The notes below the pieces were generated by a model that had not been told where the DNA came from, did not search any database, and worked only from the letters and a program-made list of their open reading frames with translations. The translations under genes and the position numbers were made by a program. From NCBI RefSeq assembly GCF_030463565.1, contig NC_134655.1, positions 2,244,372 through 2,308,371 of the forward strand: a stretch of 64,000 bases of DNA, written 5' to 3'. Positions 1 to 11,580 of the stretch are shown piece by piece (the first letter of the stretch is position 1; each line of letters begins with the position of its first letter). The DNA is from Pelecanus crispus. Taxonomy: Eukaryota; Chordata; Aves; Pelecaniformes; Pelecanidae.

Positions 1-1283
1 GATCTTTTCATTTTTATCGTGCCCTCACCTTCCCTCTTCCATTTTCTCAGCAAAACACACTAGGAACAAAGCTTTACTGAAAGCTATATTAAAGGAGGGT
101 TTGTTTTGCTTCAAGTGGGTATGACAGTCATTCAGTTTGTCATTAATAAAGATGGTTTTACACATCTCACTGCACTTCTTTTCAAAGAGGGGTAGCTATG
201 GTTACAGTTGTATGGTAATGGTCATTTCAGGGTACGACTGCTAGCTGCAATTCCCCTTCCTCCAAAACATCACAGCTTTCTCATTTCAACAGCACCTCTC
301 CTCACTTTGCCGTTTAATGAAAGACACAGCAAAGAAAATGGCTTCCTTCTCTTTGGCCTTTGCTCTGATCCACCACTGACAAATGTCATCTCCTTCTGTG
401 CCACTGCATTTTTTCATCATCAACAGTTCTTTTCTAAAAAGCTCGGAAAACAAAGATGGACCGAGCTCTGGATTTGAATCTGAATTAGGCAGAAGCACCT
501 GAAAGCAGCAGCGAGGTTCAGTTCTCCTGCTGAGATCAGGAGCGTTCGCGAGATCACTATGGGGATTCCAACATTTCTGCATTTAACAGCGTGGTTCGGA
601 GGTCAAGATCTGATTATCAGCTTTCTTGAGCTTGCACATCTTGGATTTAGAAATACTCTTGAACAGCAGGCTTGGCCAGTGAGTCATGACCACTAATTCT
701 CCCACTCATCCTTTAAACCCATCTACTAATCTCAGAGCTGTTAATTCTTTTTTGAACTCACATCACCCCATGTTTACTAAAGGAGATTACTTAGATTCTT
801 AAGCATATGACTGTGGTCTGTTCTGCAAGTTTCCAGCATCTAAGCATGATAAAAGTAGATGGTCCGGACCAGTTCAACCTACTGATTACCAACAGATTTT
901 GTGATATGCTCTGATATGTGTTCCCATTTCCATGTCTTTTTCTAGTAAGAAGTCAAGAAACTTCCTTAAAAACAGTCAACAACTTAAAACCCAACGACAA
1001 ATGTCGCAGCCAGGCAGTCCATCAAGCTAAAAACGCTGTTTTGCAGGAACATCCATGCAGGTTTTCTAACACAGCCACTGAACAGCACAGCCATTTTTAA
1101 ACACGTTTTGCATAAATCTCTGATTTGGCCTACTAGAGGAAACTACATGAAAGAGGAAAAAATACAAGGAAAGACTAACAACACCATGCCAGTGAGCACA
1201 GTGTAGACAAATAGCTCTCCGGTGAGCTGGAAACAACGCCCATTTGGATTTTGAGCGTGTTGCATGAGCACACAGGTAGCCAT
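1..1283. other. Non-coding stretch, nothing recognised
   Basis: Ordinary moderately AT-rich DNA upstream of the first CR1 copy. Open frames on either strand are under 100 codons, lack family resemblance and overlap each other, so I call none of them genes. No RNA gene, simple repeat or transposon edge was recognised. Confidence 0.6.
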
Positions 1284-1374
1284 GAATCATAGAATTGTTT
1301 AGGTTGGAAAAGCGCTTTAAGATCATCAAGTCCAACCATTAACCTAACACTACCAAGTCCACCACTAAACCAAT
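1284..1374 (-). mobile_element. CR1 LINE, 3'-end fragment
   Basis: Read on the minus strand this is the last ~90 bp of an avian CR1 retrotransposon. It begins on the plus strand with the terminal octamer region (GAATCATAGAATT), followed by the typical AGGTTGGAAAAGCGCTTTAA and the segment ending near CCACTAAACC. It is heavily 5'-truncated, as most CR1 copies are, and has no coding capacity. It is separated by ~73 bp of unrelated DNA from a longer CR1 in the same orientation; the two differ in their 3' tails, so they are probably independent insertions. Confidence 0.85.
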
Positions 1375-1447
1375 TAAGGGGAGAGTAATAATTTCATGTT
1401 TCCTGGCTTGGTGGCTGCATTATTTTTTAATGAAAGTAAAAACTAGG

Positions 1448-1904
1448 AATCATTAAGGTTGGAAAAGACTCTAAGATCATCAGTCCAACCGTCATCCCAA
1501 CACCCCCATGCCCACTAAACCATGTCCCCAAGTGCCACGTCTACCCGTTTTCTGAACACTTCCAGGGATGGGGACTCCACCACCTCTCTGGGCAGCCTCT
1601 TCCAATTCTTGACCACCCTTTCCGTAAAGAAATTTTTCCTAATTTCCAACCTAAACCTCCCCTGGCGCAGCTTGAGGTCATCTCCTCTCGTCCTATCGCT
1701 AGCTACTTGGGAGAAGAGACCAACACCCGTCTCACTACAACCTCCTTTCAGGTAGTTGTAGAGAGCGATAAGGTCTCCCCTCAGCCTCCTCTTCTCCAGG
1801 CTGAACAACCCCAGCTCCCTCAGCCGCTCCTCAGAGGACTTGTGCTCCAGACCCTTCGCCAGCTTCATTGCCCTTCTCTGGACACGCTCCAGCACCTCAA
1901 TGTC
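1448..1904 (-). mobile_element. CR1 LINE, 5'-truncated copy
   Basis: About 457 bp of an avian CR1 non-LTR retrotransposon in reverse orientation. It holds the 3' untranslated tail (1448-1514) and the C-terminal end of ORF2 downstream of the reverse transcriptase domain. The 3' tail starts at AATCATTAAGGTTGGAAAAG, has lost much of the octamer repeat, and differs from the neighbouring copy at 1284-1374. The 5' break lies near 1904, the usual result of incomplete reverse transcription. No target-site duplication was identified. The reading frame is still open, which suggests a fairly young copy. Confidence 0.9.
1515..1904 (-). pseudogene. CR1 ORF2 C-terminal remnant
   Basis: A minus-strand frame of about 126 codons is uninterrupted up to a TAG at 1515-1517. 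The product shows the conserved CR1 ORF2 tail: [14 protein letters not shown] near the start, then [17 protein letters not shown], the YLKGG motif, a [16 protein letters not shown] stretch and [17 protein letters not shown]. In intact CR1 this segment follows the reverse transcriptase. The endonuclease and RT domains are absent, so this fragment cannot retrotranspose on its own. Confidence 0.85.
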
Positions 1905-2445
1905 AACACTTTAAATTGCGTAGAAAAATCTGGCAGAAGCCAGATGAAAATCCACGCTGCAAACTACTAAAAGAGCCATCTAAATTATGAACATAGGTGC
2001 CCTCCACCCCCGTGCTGTCAGTGAAAAGAGGGACCTCAGCAAAAAGAACCTCAGTCCATCAAATATCTCAAGCCCCTTTGCAGGTGCCTGTCTCTGTCAG
2101 GTACCTCAGTTTAGTATCTAAACTTAGGTAGGAGGAACCTGGACCTTAGTAAAACAACCAGCTCCCAAGGGCAGTTAAAAAAAAAAGTCTGCTCACAACC
2201 ATCTTGCAGGAAAAATAGCCATAGATCATGGAAGTCATTCCTGCAGGAATTAAATCATTACTATAGCAGGCTGGCCTGTTGCAGCAGATAGACAGCTACC
2301 AACCCTGGAGCTAGCTGGATTAAACCCAGTGTAGATTTGTCTACACTCCACTGCTCACACACATCACCACGTACCAAAATGCCTCGCTGCTTCAGTGTAC
2401 GCTACCTCACTACACCTTCCCACGGTAGGGTCAGCCACGGAGCTC
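1905..2445. other. Non-coding stretch with small imperfect palindrome
   Basis: No gene is seen. Around 2104-2128 there is an imperfect inverted repeat (CCTCAGTTTAG, a TAT spacer, then CTAAACTTAGG; one mismatch). It could be a fragment of an old palindromic repeat but is too short to classify. Confidence 0.4.
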
Positions 2446-2505
2446 TGTTTCACAGGTGAGGAAACAAGGCTCAGAAGGAAAACCCTCAGGTCACACAGGA
2501 CAGCC
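2446..2505 (-). mobile_element. MIR-type SINE fragment
   Basis: The plus strand reads as the reverse complement of the MIR core: TTTCACAGGTGAGGAAAC, then a GGCTCAGAAGG segment, then GGTCACACAGG, matching the order of the MIR antisense consensus. The head with the tRNA-derived promoter and the 3' tail are not recognisable. The copy is old and diverged, as expected for this ancient amniote family. Confidence 0.65.
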
Positions 2506-5462
2506 GTGACTCCTCTCGTGGACCTCCAAGCCTCAAGCCAACGTCCACTGGCCCACGCACCTCCTTCGCGGTGTCTGTGACGTCTGGGTTTCTGAACGTC
2601 CCCCCAGTAAAGTGCCGTGGGGCAGCCTACAATGGAGCGGACCTCATCCCTTCTCGTCGCTTAGGCAGGTGCCATAGCACCACACCCAGCCCGGCTCCTT
2701 CTCCAAAAACTTCCTTCAGGTGGAGACTTCAACGTAAAATTGTAGAACACTTTGTTTTTCCCAGCTCAAAGGAGATTTTCTTTTTTAATGCAATGTAGAA
2801 CTGTACCCTTAGTGCTCGTTATTTGTTGAATTTTGAATCAAACACTTAAGACTTCAATGTTCAGCATCTAAATTGGGTAACAGAAAGTGTATATTCAGAG
2901 AAACCCCTGTGGAGATATACAGCAAGTGCGCACAGCACCTGACATTGCCAGTGCAGCGGTTGGTGATGTGAATGATTCTGGAATTCCACATGGAGCCCTG
3001 AATAATATCAGGAAACCTCCTGAGCAGTAATGTCTCCATTTCAAACGATGCATCCCCTAATAGTTTATAGCAAAAAATGGCTTTAAATGGTAGGGGGTAG
3101 CAGCATGGAGATTCAGCAGTGTTGCTCTTTAATAGCCTACAGAAAGGCAATGATGCACTGAGGGGCTGATTCGGGTTCATCAGAATATAAACAGATATTT
3201 ATGCCTATCAGTCTGACCCATGCTGAAACAGAAGGAATTGTAGCAAATCTTTAAGCAAAATTGTAGATTTGAGCCCAGATAAAATATAGAGGGTCAGCAT
3301 GCATTTGCAGGTATACAAAAATAGATATCAGTGATTGAAATGTGTCTGCTAAAATGTTGGGTTTTTTGGGTTTTTTTTTCTGATAGGAAGCTGTTCCTGT
3401 GACAAAATGCTGTCTGAGATTTTGGGGGTATTTTTTTACTTCAAACAGGATTCATTTCATATAGATTTGGATATCTAAAAATGAGGTTTTGCATCTAGGT
3501 TGGTCATCTAAGCCTGCTCTCTAGAGAGGGCAATGGCAAAGAAAAGTCCTAGGCTGAGAGGCAGTTTCCAACCACCTCTACTAAATGTTGCTTCAGATTT
3601 TTGTGTTCGGTGTTTTTAAAATTAGAACTGGGAAAGCAGTACACCAAATATCTGCCCCGGCAGCTCAAAATGGTGCTGAGGTCAATTAATATTTGTACAC
3701 TTTCCTTTTAAATTCATTCCTGACCAGTGTTGGAGAGGGTGAGTATATTAGCAGAAATTAGAGGACATTTGAAGTTAAGTCTGGTGCTCGGAACCGTATA
3801 TATTTGCACTCAGTCAGAGAACAGAAATAGTAATGGGTGACCTAAGCCTCCACTCAATATTAGCAGCAGAAAATCTAAATATAGAATGAGCAAGGAAAGA
3901 CTGAGAATTACTCATAAAACTTATCTGATTAATAACTAGTACCTCCCAGAAAAGAATGGGTGTGTTTGAGAAAACGGCAAGCTGTTCACAAAACATTTGT
4001 AAGCAGAAATAGAGGCAAAGTCACTGAGCAAATTATTCACTCAGCTCTGATTGCATTGTTTGAACCGATGCAAAACTGTATCCAAGTTTTAAGTAAATGT
4101 TAATTGTGTCCCATTTTCTAGCTTTACATTTTGCTAAGAAATTAAATGGTGGAATGTCCCTGAATGGGCTCTTTGAGAAATGAAGCTCTCTTGAAGTCTT
4201 TTAAATTCCTAATCTTACTGCGCTAAAATGTTATTCCTTCAACTGAAGGAATCATTTAATGAAATACAGTATATTTCAGGGTGGCACATCAAAAATGTCT
4301 ATTTCACCAATCTCTTATTTTATCACATCAGTTTTCTATTCCACTTTATCTTACTGGAACACTGAAAGTTCATCCCACTAAGCCTCTTGTAACTGTTGTC
4401 AGAAATCAGTCCTAAAGTTTCTCAGCTTCTGGTTTGCTTGATTTTTTTTTTTTTTTCAGTCAACCAACAGCATCTGAAACATTTCTCCCCTGCAAAAATC
4501 ATTGAGTGCAGAGAAAAAAAAAACGGTTTATCTTTCTTTGCCAGTGTCCATAGATACCACCAAAATGTATTTATCTTCGGGGTCTATGTGCCAAAGGACT
4601 GGTACCCAAACCAGGTGCACGCTGAGTATCTGTATGGGGTGTCACACTCGAACAACACCCCGATTTATTGAAGGATAGGAAACTGTTGCTCCTACATTAA
4701 CTGATATCAACCTGGCTTCAAAGGCCCCAAGTCAGGCTTGCATTTCGACGAACCCTGGAAAAACACAGTGTCTACTTGTGCCACTGTAGGACTAGTGGTC
4801 CTATGCTTGATCTCCCTATATAGACATATATCTGTGTTCCCCAGTAAAATCTCTATTAAATTTAAAACACTCACTGTAAACTGCCCACCTGGGATTACTG
4901 GGAATATCATTTCTGTGTCATTCATTCAGTGTGACATGGCTTATGATCAAGCCTGATTTGATTAATGCTATAAGTATTTAAAATTTAAAATAAATTAAAA
5001 AAAAAGAATTGTGAAAAACCCATTTTCTCTATTTATCTCATTTTTTTACATCTGTTTATTTAAGTTGGAAAAATTAACCAAAGAAGAATGCCAGGGACCT
5101 GCCTCCAGCAACTCATTTTTTGCACTGCAGTTTTTCTTCCCCCTCTCTTCTCTGCTCCTCAGGAGAGATCATTACCATGAAATGCTAGGGGACAGGCCAG
5201 CAAGCCCACATTACTCACTCGGAGAGCGCAATTATTTCTAGTCTGATTTGCTCCTCTTGAGCAGGGCTTGGTTCGCAGGCGGGACCAGATGGTTCAAGGA
5301 ACCACCCGGCACAGGAAGGTGCTGGGATTTATTCACCAGCTGCTCAGCTCCACCCCGGAGTGCTGCATTCTGCTGGTGGCTGAACACATCTGCAGCTGGT
5401 GCTCAGCAAACCTTAGCTTCCCTACATAGCTTTCCCGTGCCAGGCTACGTCACGGTGTTCTA
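2506..5462. other. Non-coding stretch, unique sequence
   Basis: Nearly 3 kb of AT-rich DNA without a recognised gene or transposon. A short T tract lies at about 4442-4456. The open frames here (up to 108 codons) have no recognisable domain and no clear splice-bounded exon structure. Confidence 0.55.
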
Positions 5463-5540
5463 CCCCCATGGGTGGGAAAACTGAGGCACAGAAGGCTTAA
5501 CTTATGCCGGGTCTCGCAGCTGCTCAGGCTGTGCTTTCTG
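5463..5540 (-). mobile_element. MIR-type SINE fragment
   Basis: The plus strand carries a clear MIR antisense core: CCCATGGGTGGGAAAACTGA followed directly by GGCACAGAAGGCTTAACTTA, then a GTCTCGCAGCTGCTCAG segment corresponding to the TCACACAGCTG part of the consensus. This is one of the best-preserved MIR matches in the window. The element ends are not defined. Confidence 0.8.
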
Positions 5541-7194
5541 TGCGCCATGTCCTACTGTCCAGATCTCTTTTGAGGCAACATGATGGACTATCAATTCCCA
5601 CCATCAGTTAGGAGAAGGCAGAGCAGATGCCAAGGAGTAAAAGATGCGCTAAAAGCAGTATCCCAATGATCTGTGTCCTCCACAGCACAGAATAGCTGTG
5701 TAAACCCAAGATGCAAGTACGGTGAAGTGATCAATTCTGCTGCTGCCTGGCAGTGCTGCAGGCCCAGCTCCTGCGGCAAATTAACGCAGGCAATCTCAGC
5801 CAGCGCGTGCAAGTGCATGGGAATCACTTGGGATGGAAAGCCCTGTCTAGAGAGCTCAGCGCGACTAATTGATTATTACTTATAATTACTTATTATTGCT
5901 ACCTTACTCCAAGTTCCCACATTATAGTCATCATCATCTGGGTGGAAATTCACGCTACTCTTCAGTCAGAAGAAAATTATTAACAAATATGATGAAAAAG
6001 TACCAAACTGCATTGAAGCCTCTGGTTGTACCTAAGCGCATTACCAGTGGAAACATGACCACGTTGCAACGCCTGTAATCCTCGGGAGTTCCACGGGGTA
6101 AGGGGAACAGACCTGCCCTTTAGCTCCTTTTGGCTGTTCTGGCTGTGGGAGGAGGTGCTGGTTCTTTCGGAAGATGGTGATGCCAGACCCCAGCAGCTCA
6201 CCACAAGCATGGGGTGAGTTCGGGCAGCCCCAGGCAGCAAAGCATCAAAGAGCAGTCCCAAGCGAGGGGGAAGGCGGCGATGACCTTCCTGTTCCTATTT
6301 AAAAGAACTGCATAGCAGGAGTGTTAAAGGCCACAGGAAACTTGGCCTTTTAGAGCTAAGAGCTATACCCCCACATCCCTGCCCAGTTATCTCCGCATTT
6401 ACCCTTCCCTAGGAATGCCAAACACCACGTAGTGTCAGCCAAGGCTGTAGCCACTGCCTGCGTGCAGCAGGCTCCCCTTCCCGCCCTGCCCTGCCCTTGC
6501 TTCCCTCCAGATTCTCCATAGTTCATCTGTAAAACATTTAATGCATTTTTCGGGCGAGTCCCCACCCCATCCTCGTTTCCTTCAGAGCCATGACGGAGCC
6601 GTCCTCGCAGCCCTTGGAAGGAAACTGGCAGCTTCACAATGAAGCTTTATCAGACCCGGACACGCAAATATTTCTCATAAAATGTGACCTGATGTCAGTT
6701 CCCACACCACACTGCTTGGGACTGCGCTGCCTCACTCTCCTTCTCTATGTCAATCCAGAGGTGATTTTTGGGTCTGCCAGCCACCCAAAGGGGCACTTGC
6801 CCTAACAAGCCAAAACTGAGTGTAAGGCACAAGACTAGCCAAGCACCCCTGCCTTGTTACCTTCTCCAGCCATGAAGAAACAGGGACGATGTTGGTTGGT
6901 GAAACAAAGATGAGCTAGATCTTAAATTCATACCCAGAGCCTGTGCACAAGGGGATGGGAAGTTTTTTGCTGGCAGCTCTTGGCCATAGCTTAGCCACCA
7001 TCACACCCCCCAGCACGTAATGCCAGCTCCGCTGGGACGGAGCCCACATCGCTGCTGTGAAGAGGAGCAGTGAGGGACACCAAAGCCAGGGGAGGCCCAC
7101 GCCAGGCTCCTGCTTCTACCCCTACCTCTCCTCTCTCACAACGAGAGCTGAACCTCAGCACAGATTCAGGTGTCCCCCCCGAAAGCAGCACAGA
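5541..7194. other. Non-coding stretch, nothing recognised
   Basis: Unique-looking sequence with average base composition. No convincing exon, RNA gene, CR1 fragment or simple repeat was recognised. Open frames up to 93 codons lie on both strands and overlap one another. Confidence 0.55.
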
Positions 7195-7262
7195 CATTGC
7201 CATTTACTCCCATCTGTGATAGCGCTTCAAATCATTTCCTCATCTGTTAAATGAAGCCCGTG
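7195..7262 (+). mobile_element. Possible MIR-type SINE fragment
   Basis: TGCCATTTACTCCCATCTGT and, after a gap, ATCATTTCCTCATCTGTTAA follow the order of the sense MIR consensus (TGCCACTTACT...TGTGTGACC...TTTCCTCATCTGTAAAATG). The middle is partly deleted and the tail is not recognisable, so the call is tentative. Confidence 0.5.
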
Positions 7263-7791
7263 GTCCTTAAGCACGCAATTCACTCAGACAAGGCTGTCCC
7301 TGGATGTTTCTTCCCGGTGGCAGACAGGGATGCACTCGTTAATGGTGCTACAGTGATGGAAATTGCCAGACAAATGGGAACAGTTCACATCATTTTAATA
7401 ATCTAGCACTACTAGCAGCACAGGTATAGATATTTTTAAAGTGTGATTTTTATCATGATGGCATCAGTATCAGAGAATGTGTTTTTCCTGAGGCTAGACA
7501 GTAGAGAAGGGAAGATACTGGGTTTCCTTGACTACCTTTCATCTGTCTTAAAAATTACAATTTTCCTTTATTACCTGGTTTCATAACACATCCTCAGCCC
7601 CGTTAATAACTTGTATGTTGGTGGCCTCCCCACCTTCTCCCTCTTCTCTCCACAGATGGGGAGAATATTTCCTGCTCTCTGTGCTCCTGGTTTCCTCCTC
7701 CTCCCCATGCTCCTCTCCACCACCTACCTCCACATTTTGAACCAGGAAATATTTCTTTTTTGTTTACAAAAAGGAGGGAGAGAATATTTTC

Positions 7792-7822
7792 AAAACAAAC
7801 AAACAAACCAACCAACCCCAAC
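7792..7822. repeat. Tetranucleotide tract (CAAA)n/(CCAA)n
   Basis: A run of CAAA-type units changes into CCAA-type units (CAAACAAACAAACAAACC then AACCAACC). It is short and impure, and may be polymorphic. The flank 7263-7791 holds no recognised gene. Confidence 0.75.
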
Positions 7823-7887
7823 CAGATAGTGCTCAAGTGATGTGCAGTGGAGTCAAATTTTCTAGAAGAGAAATGATCCCGTTTCAG

Positions 7888-7977
7888 GTGGAGCTGGCCT
7901 GGTCCTGAGTGGGGGCTGAACCAGATGACCTCCAGGCCTGAGCTCCCTTCCAGCCTAAATTTTGCTGTGATTCAATG
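7888..7977 (+). mobile_element. CR1 LINE, old 3'-end fragment
   Basis: GGGGGCTGAACCAGATGACC followed by a TCCAGGCCTGAGCTCCCTTC stretch, CAGCCTAAATTTTGCTGTGA and TTCAATG matches the generic CR1 3' end (GGTTGGACTAGATGACCTCCAGAGGTCCCTTCCAACC...TCTGTGATTC) with many substitutions. It is clearly older than the copies at 1.5 kb and 21.5 kb. No coding part survives. Confidence 0.7.
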
Positions 7978-10900
7978 ACCAGTCCCACCGTAAAGCCCCT
8001 CTGCCTCGGTGGGACAGACTCCACCTGCCATGGTGCTGGCTGCACCCTGCCCAGCTCCGCTCACGGCTTACGTGGTGCTCAAGCATCACAGGGTGCTTGG
8101 CTGTAACACTTGCCACCAATTTTAAAGCTTTTGGGACAATTTGTTACGATCGGGACATTTCAGGCCTCTCTCAGATGCACATGTCAATGGGGAAATACAT
8201 CATTTTGGGCTCTGTCGTATTGCCCATGCCCTCTGCCTCCCCCAAAGCGAATGATTCTTTTGCATTCAGCCTCTCAATACCCAGGATCCTAAACCATCTG
8301 AGAAGCCCTGCTTGACTCCTGAAATCTGGTTCTTTTTGACATGAAAATCATCAACAGCTTAAAAGCAACACTGCGTAGGGACCTGCCTCAAAGGCAAATT
8401 GTCCTCTGCCATCACCGGTGCGCCTGAAGACAGGAAAAGAAGGGGAAGGTGCAACGAGCCATGTCCTGTTGACACGTACCAAGCTAATCCAACAATATTA
8501 TTGTCCATATTGGAATATAAAGGTATAATCTATTTCTTTGCTGCTCTTCTAGACGCAATAGTTTTAAATAAACATTGTTGTTGCCCTTAAATAATCATTA
8601 TCTCTTTTTTCGTGTCTGGCACAAAATAAAGCTACAGAACAGTGTGGGGGATGTTCAGAGATTGAACACAAAGAGAAATGCATTCATCCCTAGCTGCTGG
8701 CCAGGCACTTCTCTATCCACTGTCCAGGCCCAGCCAGCTCAGACACGCTGTGCTCACAGGCCAACGCGGCAGGTAGACCGCAGTAAACCGTCACGTGGGA
8801 AAGAATACTTATTTTTGTCCTTCAGCCTGCAGGAAGAGAATCTGCAGGTCCACCGAAAATTACTTTTCAGAGGGTCAGGTCCTTCGCTGTCAAAATTCTT
8901 GATGTTTTATCCATTTGGAGGAGTGGAAGCAAACACTGGATTTTGTACGTGCTCTGCTAATGCCAATGTGCTCTTTTTCTCTACTGGCAATCTTGTAAAA
9001 ATCAATTTCTGTCTAAAAAGATCATTCCTGCAGTTTCTATCAGCTCCTGGCTATATTTCAAGTGAATGAGAAGGGACTGTCATTGTCTTCCACTGGTCGT
9101 GCTGGCTCTTCTAGCCCCTGTAAACCTCACGGTCCCTGTTCAAGCATGAATGTTCCAGTCTGTTTCTCTAAATAACATCTTGCTCCCTCATCCGTTTGGC
9201 TCCAGGGACTCTCACACCCTCTTTACTTCTGTAGGTAACTAAAAAAAGGTGCTGGTTTTCACACAAAGTTGCCAGATTGTCCAGGAATCAGTGATTCCCA
9301 GCATAATCTTACTCTTGACATGGCATTTAGAAAGATGATTATTTATAAACAACACGCAAATGTAGCCATTTTTTAAATATTTGTTCTACAACAGTTACTG
9401 ATGAATCAACATTTCGCATCCTTCCCCTTCCAGTAAGTGTCTCAGATAAGAACATGCTGCCCTTCCTGCTGGAAATCCTGTCGTGTCTTTGGAGACCTCG
9501 TCTTCTCCCTTCCTTTCCAAGGATCCACCAAGAAGGAATGAAAAGCTGTTAGGATAAGGAAATCGGGTTTTCGTTCATGTAGGGGCTATACTTTAAAATT
9601 CAGACAACAGCCTGGAGCCAGATCCGTTGAGGTTTTTGTGCCACGCTACAGAACAAAGATAATGACATGGATGTTTCCTACCAACACGAACAGTGGCACC
9701 AGTTTGAGGAGCGCCAGGAGCACATAACCCAGCTGGGCTGCATCAAGACGCGCAGATGCAATTGGAGTGGGGGACATGCCCTTGCTGTCGGTCACATCTG
9801 GTAACAAGATGAAGCTTGGCTACCGTCTAGGGAAACTTCAGGGTCCCCAGGACCAGCAGTGCTGGCTAAAACAACTGCTCCTGCTCATGCATCCCTTGCT
9901 TTACACAGCTCGCTTGAGAAGATCATGTCATCATACTAGGTACTCAGGCAGCGTTTATATACGCAAGGAGGAAAACTGCAGAAAGAGAATCAGTACATTT
10001 GGGGGGGTGGATTTGCTCATCTTCAGTCTAAGAGCGCTTTAGCTGTCAGAGGACGCTCCCCAAAGGCCGATATGGCACATTTTATATTGCAGTCAAAAGC
10101 ACTTCATGCTGATTGCAGGAGCACTGAGATGGTCCCACAGGAATCACAAGATTGAGAAACTTTCCTTCATAAGTCAAGACCTGATTATTAAAAGCAAACG
10201 TGGTACAGACACAACTGGAAGTAAATACAGGCAGATTTCAAGCCAAAAGTGAAGGTTGCTGAAGGAACTGCCATTGAGTTGTTTTTAGTAAGCAACTTGT
10301 CCACTCAGGAAATCCTCAGGTACTTTGCGACTGAAAATAGGGGTTGCAAAGTGCATTACAGTTTGCGTGGGACTGCACCATCCTTGGATCGGAGGCGGGT
10401 ATAAATGCAGATTATTCTTTTTGTAATTCTAAGATGGTGCAACACAACCATGCATTTGGTTTTCTCTTTTTAAGCTTCCTGAGATACTTTGTCGAGGCTT
10501 TACTGAAACGCTGTTCAGTTTTATTTGACCTACTGTCACTGTAGTGTCACGTAAATTGGGAATAAATCTGACATACTTAAAATGCTTCAGAACCGCTTCT
10601 GCTTTCTAAGCCTGCAGTTCCTCTGCAAGGTGATAAAGCAACACCGTGTTAATCCGTGTTAATTTTGTTTCAGGGTGATTTGATGTAGGTGGCCTGGCAT
10701 GCAACATTTCAAGCTTGTGTATTCTTTGATCTGTCACCTAGGCTTTTCTCTGCAACTATGATGGCTGGAAACTTCATTTTCCCATTAAATGAAAACTGAG
10801 ACTCTCATGCAACCTCATCTCTGCAGAAACTGTCACTAGCAGAAAAACACAAATTATGATGAGGCCCGACAATAAAACAGATCATCAAGAGCAATGTATT

Positions 10901-11439
10901 TCCCAGTGAATTCCGCGGCCAGGGTTTGATTAGCAATGAAGGCAAAGCAAAGAGAAATGGAGAGAAGAAATCCTTACGACGTCTGTTGGCTAGCCCAGTT
11001 TATTCACTGGTGCTCTGCAGTTCCCTAGAAGCGTGTGACTGGGCAGATACCCTGCAATTCCATTTCTTGCTCCCGTTCTGCCCCACGTTCACAGGGTGCT
11101 GGGCAGCAGGTGCCAGGCTGCTTTGGGAGGCCCTGACACTTCTTACAGTTCCTTCACCCATCAGCTGAACACGCGTGAGCCAGTCCCATTCTCTTCTAGA
11201 AGCTCCCTCTAAATCACGCTTACAGTTTGTTGTAGAGAAGGAAAGCTCCACTTTGGGCTGCTGATCTTCTTTGGGGTCTCTTTAATTATAATTTTCTGGC
11301 TGGCAGCCTCACTGGCAATGCTCACAGAGGAAGTCATTTTCATAGAAGGAGGAAATTCATTGCTGTGGTAAGTACAGAGGTAACAGAGCCAAAAGTTTTA
11401 GGTACTCTTCCAAATTGCACTATACATACATTTCCTTTT
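7978..11439. other. Non-coding stretch, unique sequence
   Basis: About 3.5 kb without a recognised gene. The longest frame (8575-9069 on the plus strand, 164 codons) has no domain, low-complexity composition typical of chance frames, and no exon-like boundaries. No transposon or RNA gene was identified. Confidence 0.5.
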
Positions 11440-11580
11440 TACAGGGCAAATCATTTAACCTCTCTACCTGTGTGTCTTCATCTCTAAAACGAGGAAGGCA
11501 GAACTGACCCAGTTCTTATTTCAAATGTTGAATGGTTTCAAAGCATTTTGAAGTCATTAAATAAAAGGCATTACAAAAGG
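11440..11580 (+). mobile_element. MIR-type SINE, core plus 3' end
   Basis: In sense orientation: GGCAAATCATTTAACCTCTC, then TCTTCATCTCTAAAACGAGG (the CCTCATCTGTAAAATGGGG core), and further on AAAGCATTTTGAAGTCATTA and AATAAAAGGCATTACAAAAG. The last two match the conserved amniote MIR 3' end (AAGCGCTTTGAGATCCTT...GAAAGGCGCTATA). Core and tail are in the right order and spacing, which makes this a solid if diverged copy. Confidence 0.75.

Noticed and set aside
8575-9069. 164-codon open frame on the plus strand
   Set aside because: No recognisable domain, no exon boundaries, composition of anonymous DNA; such frames are expected by chance in 64 kb.
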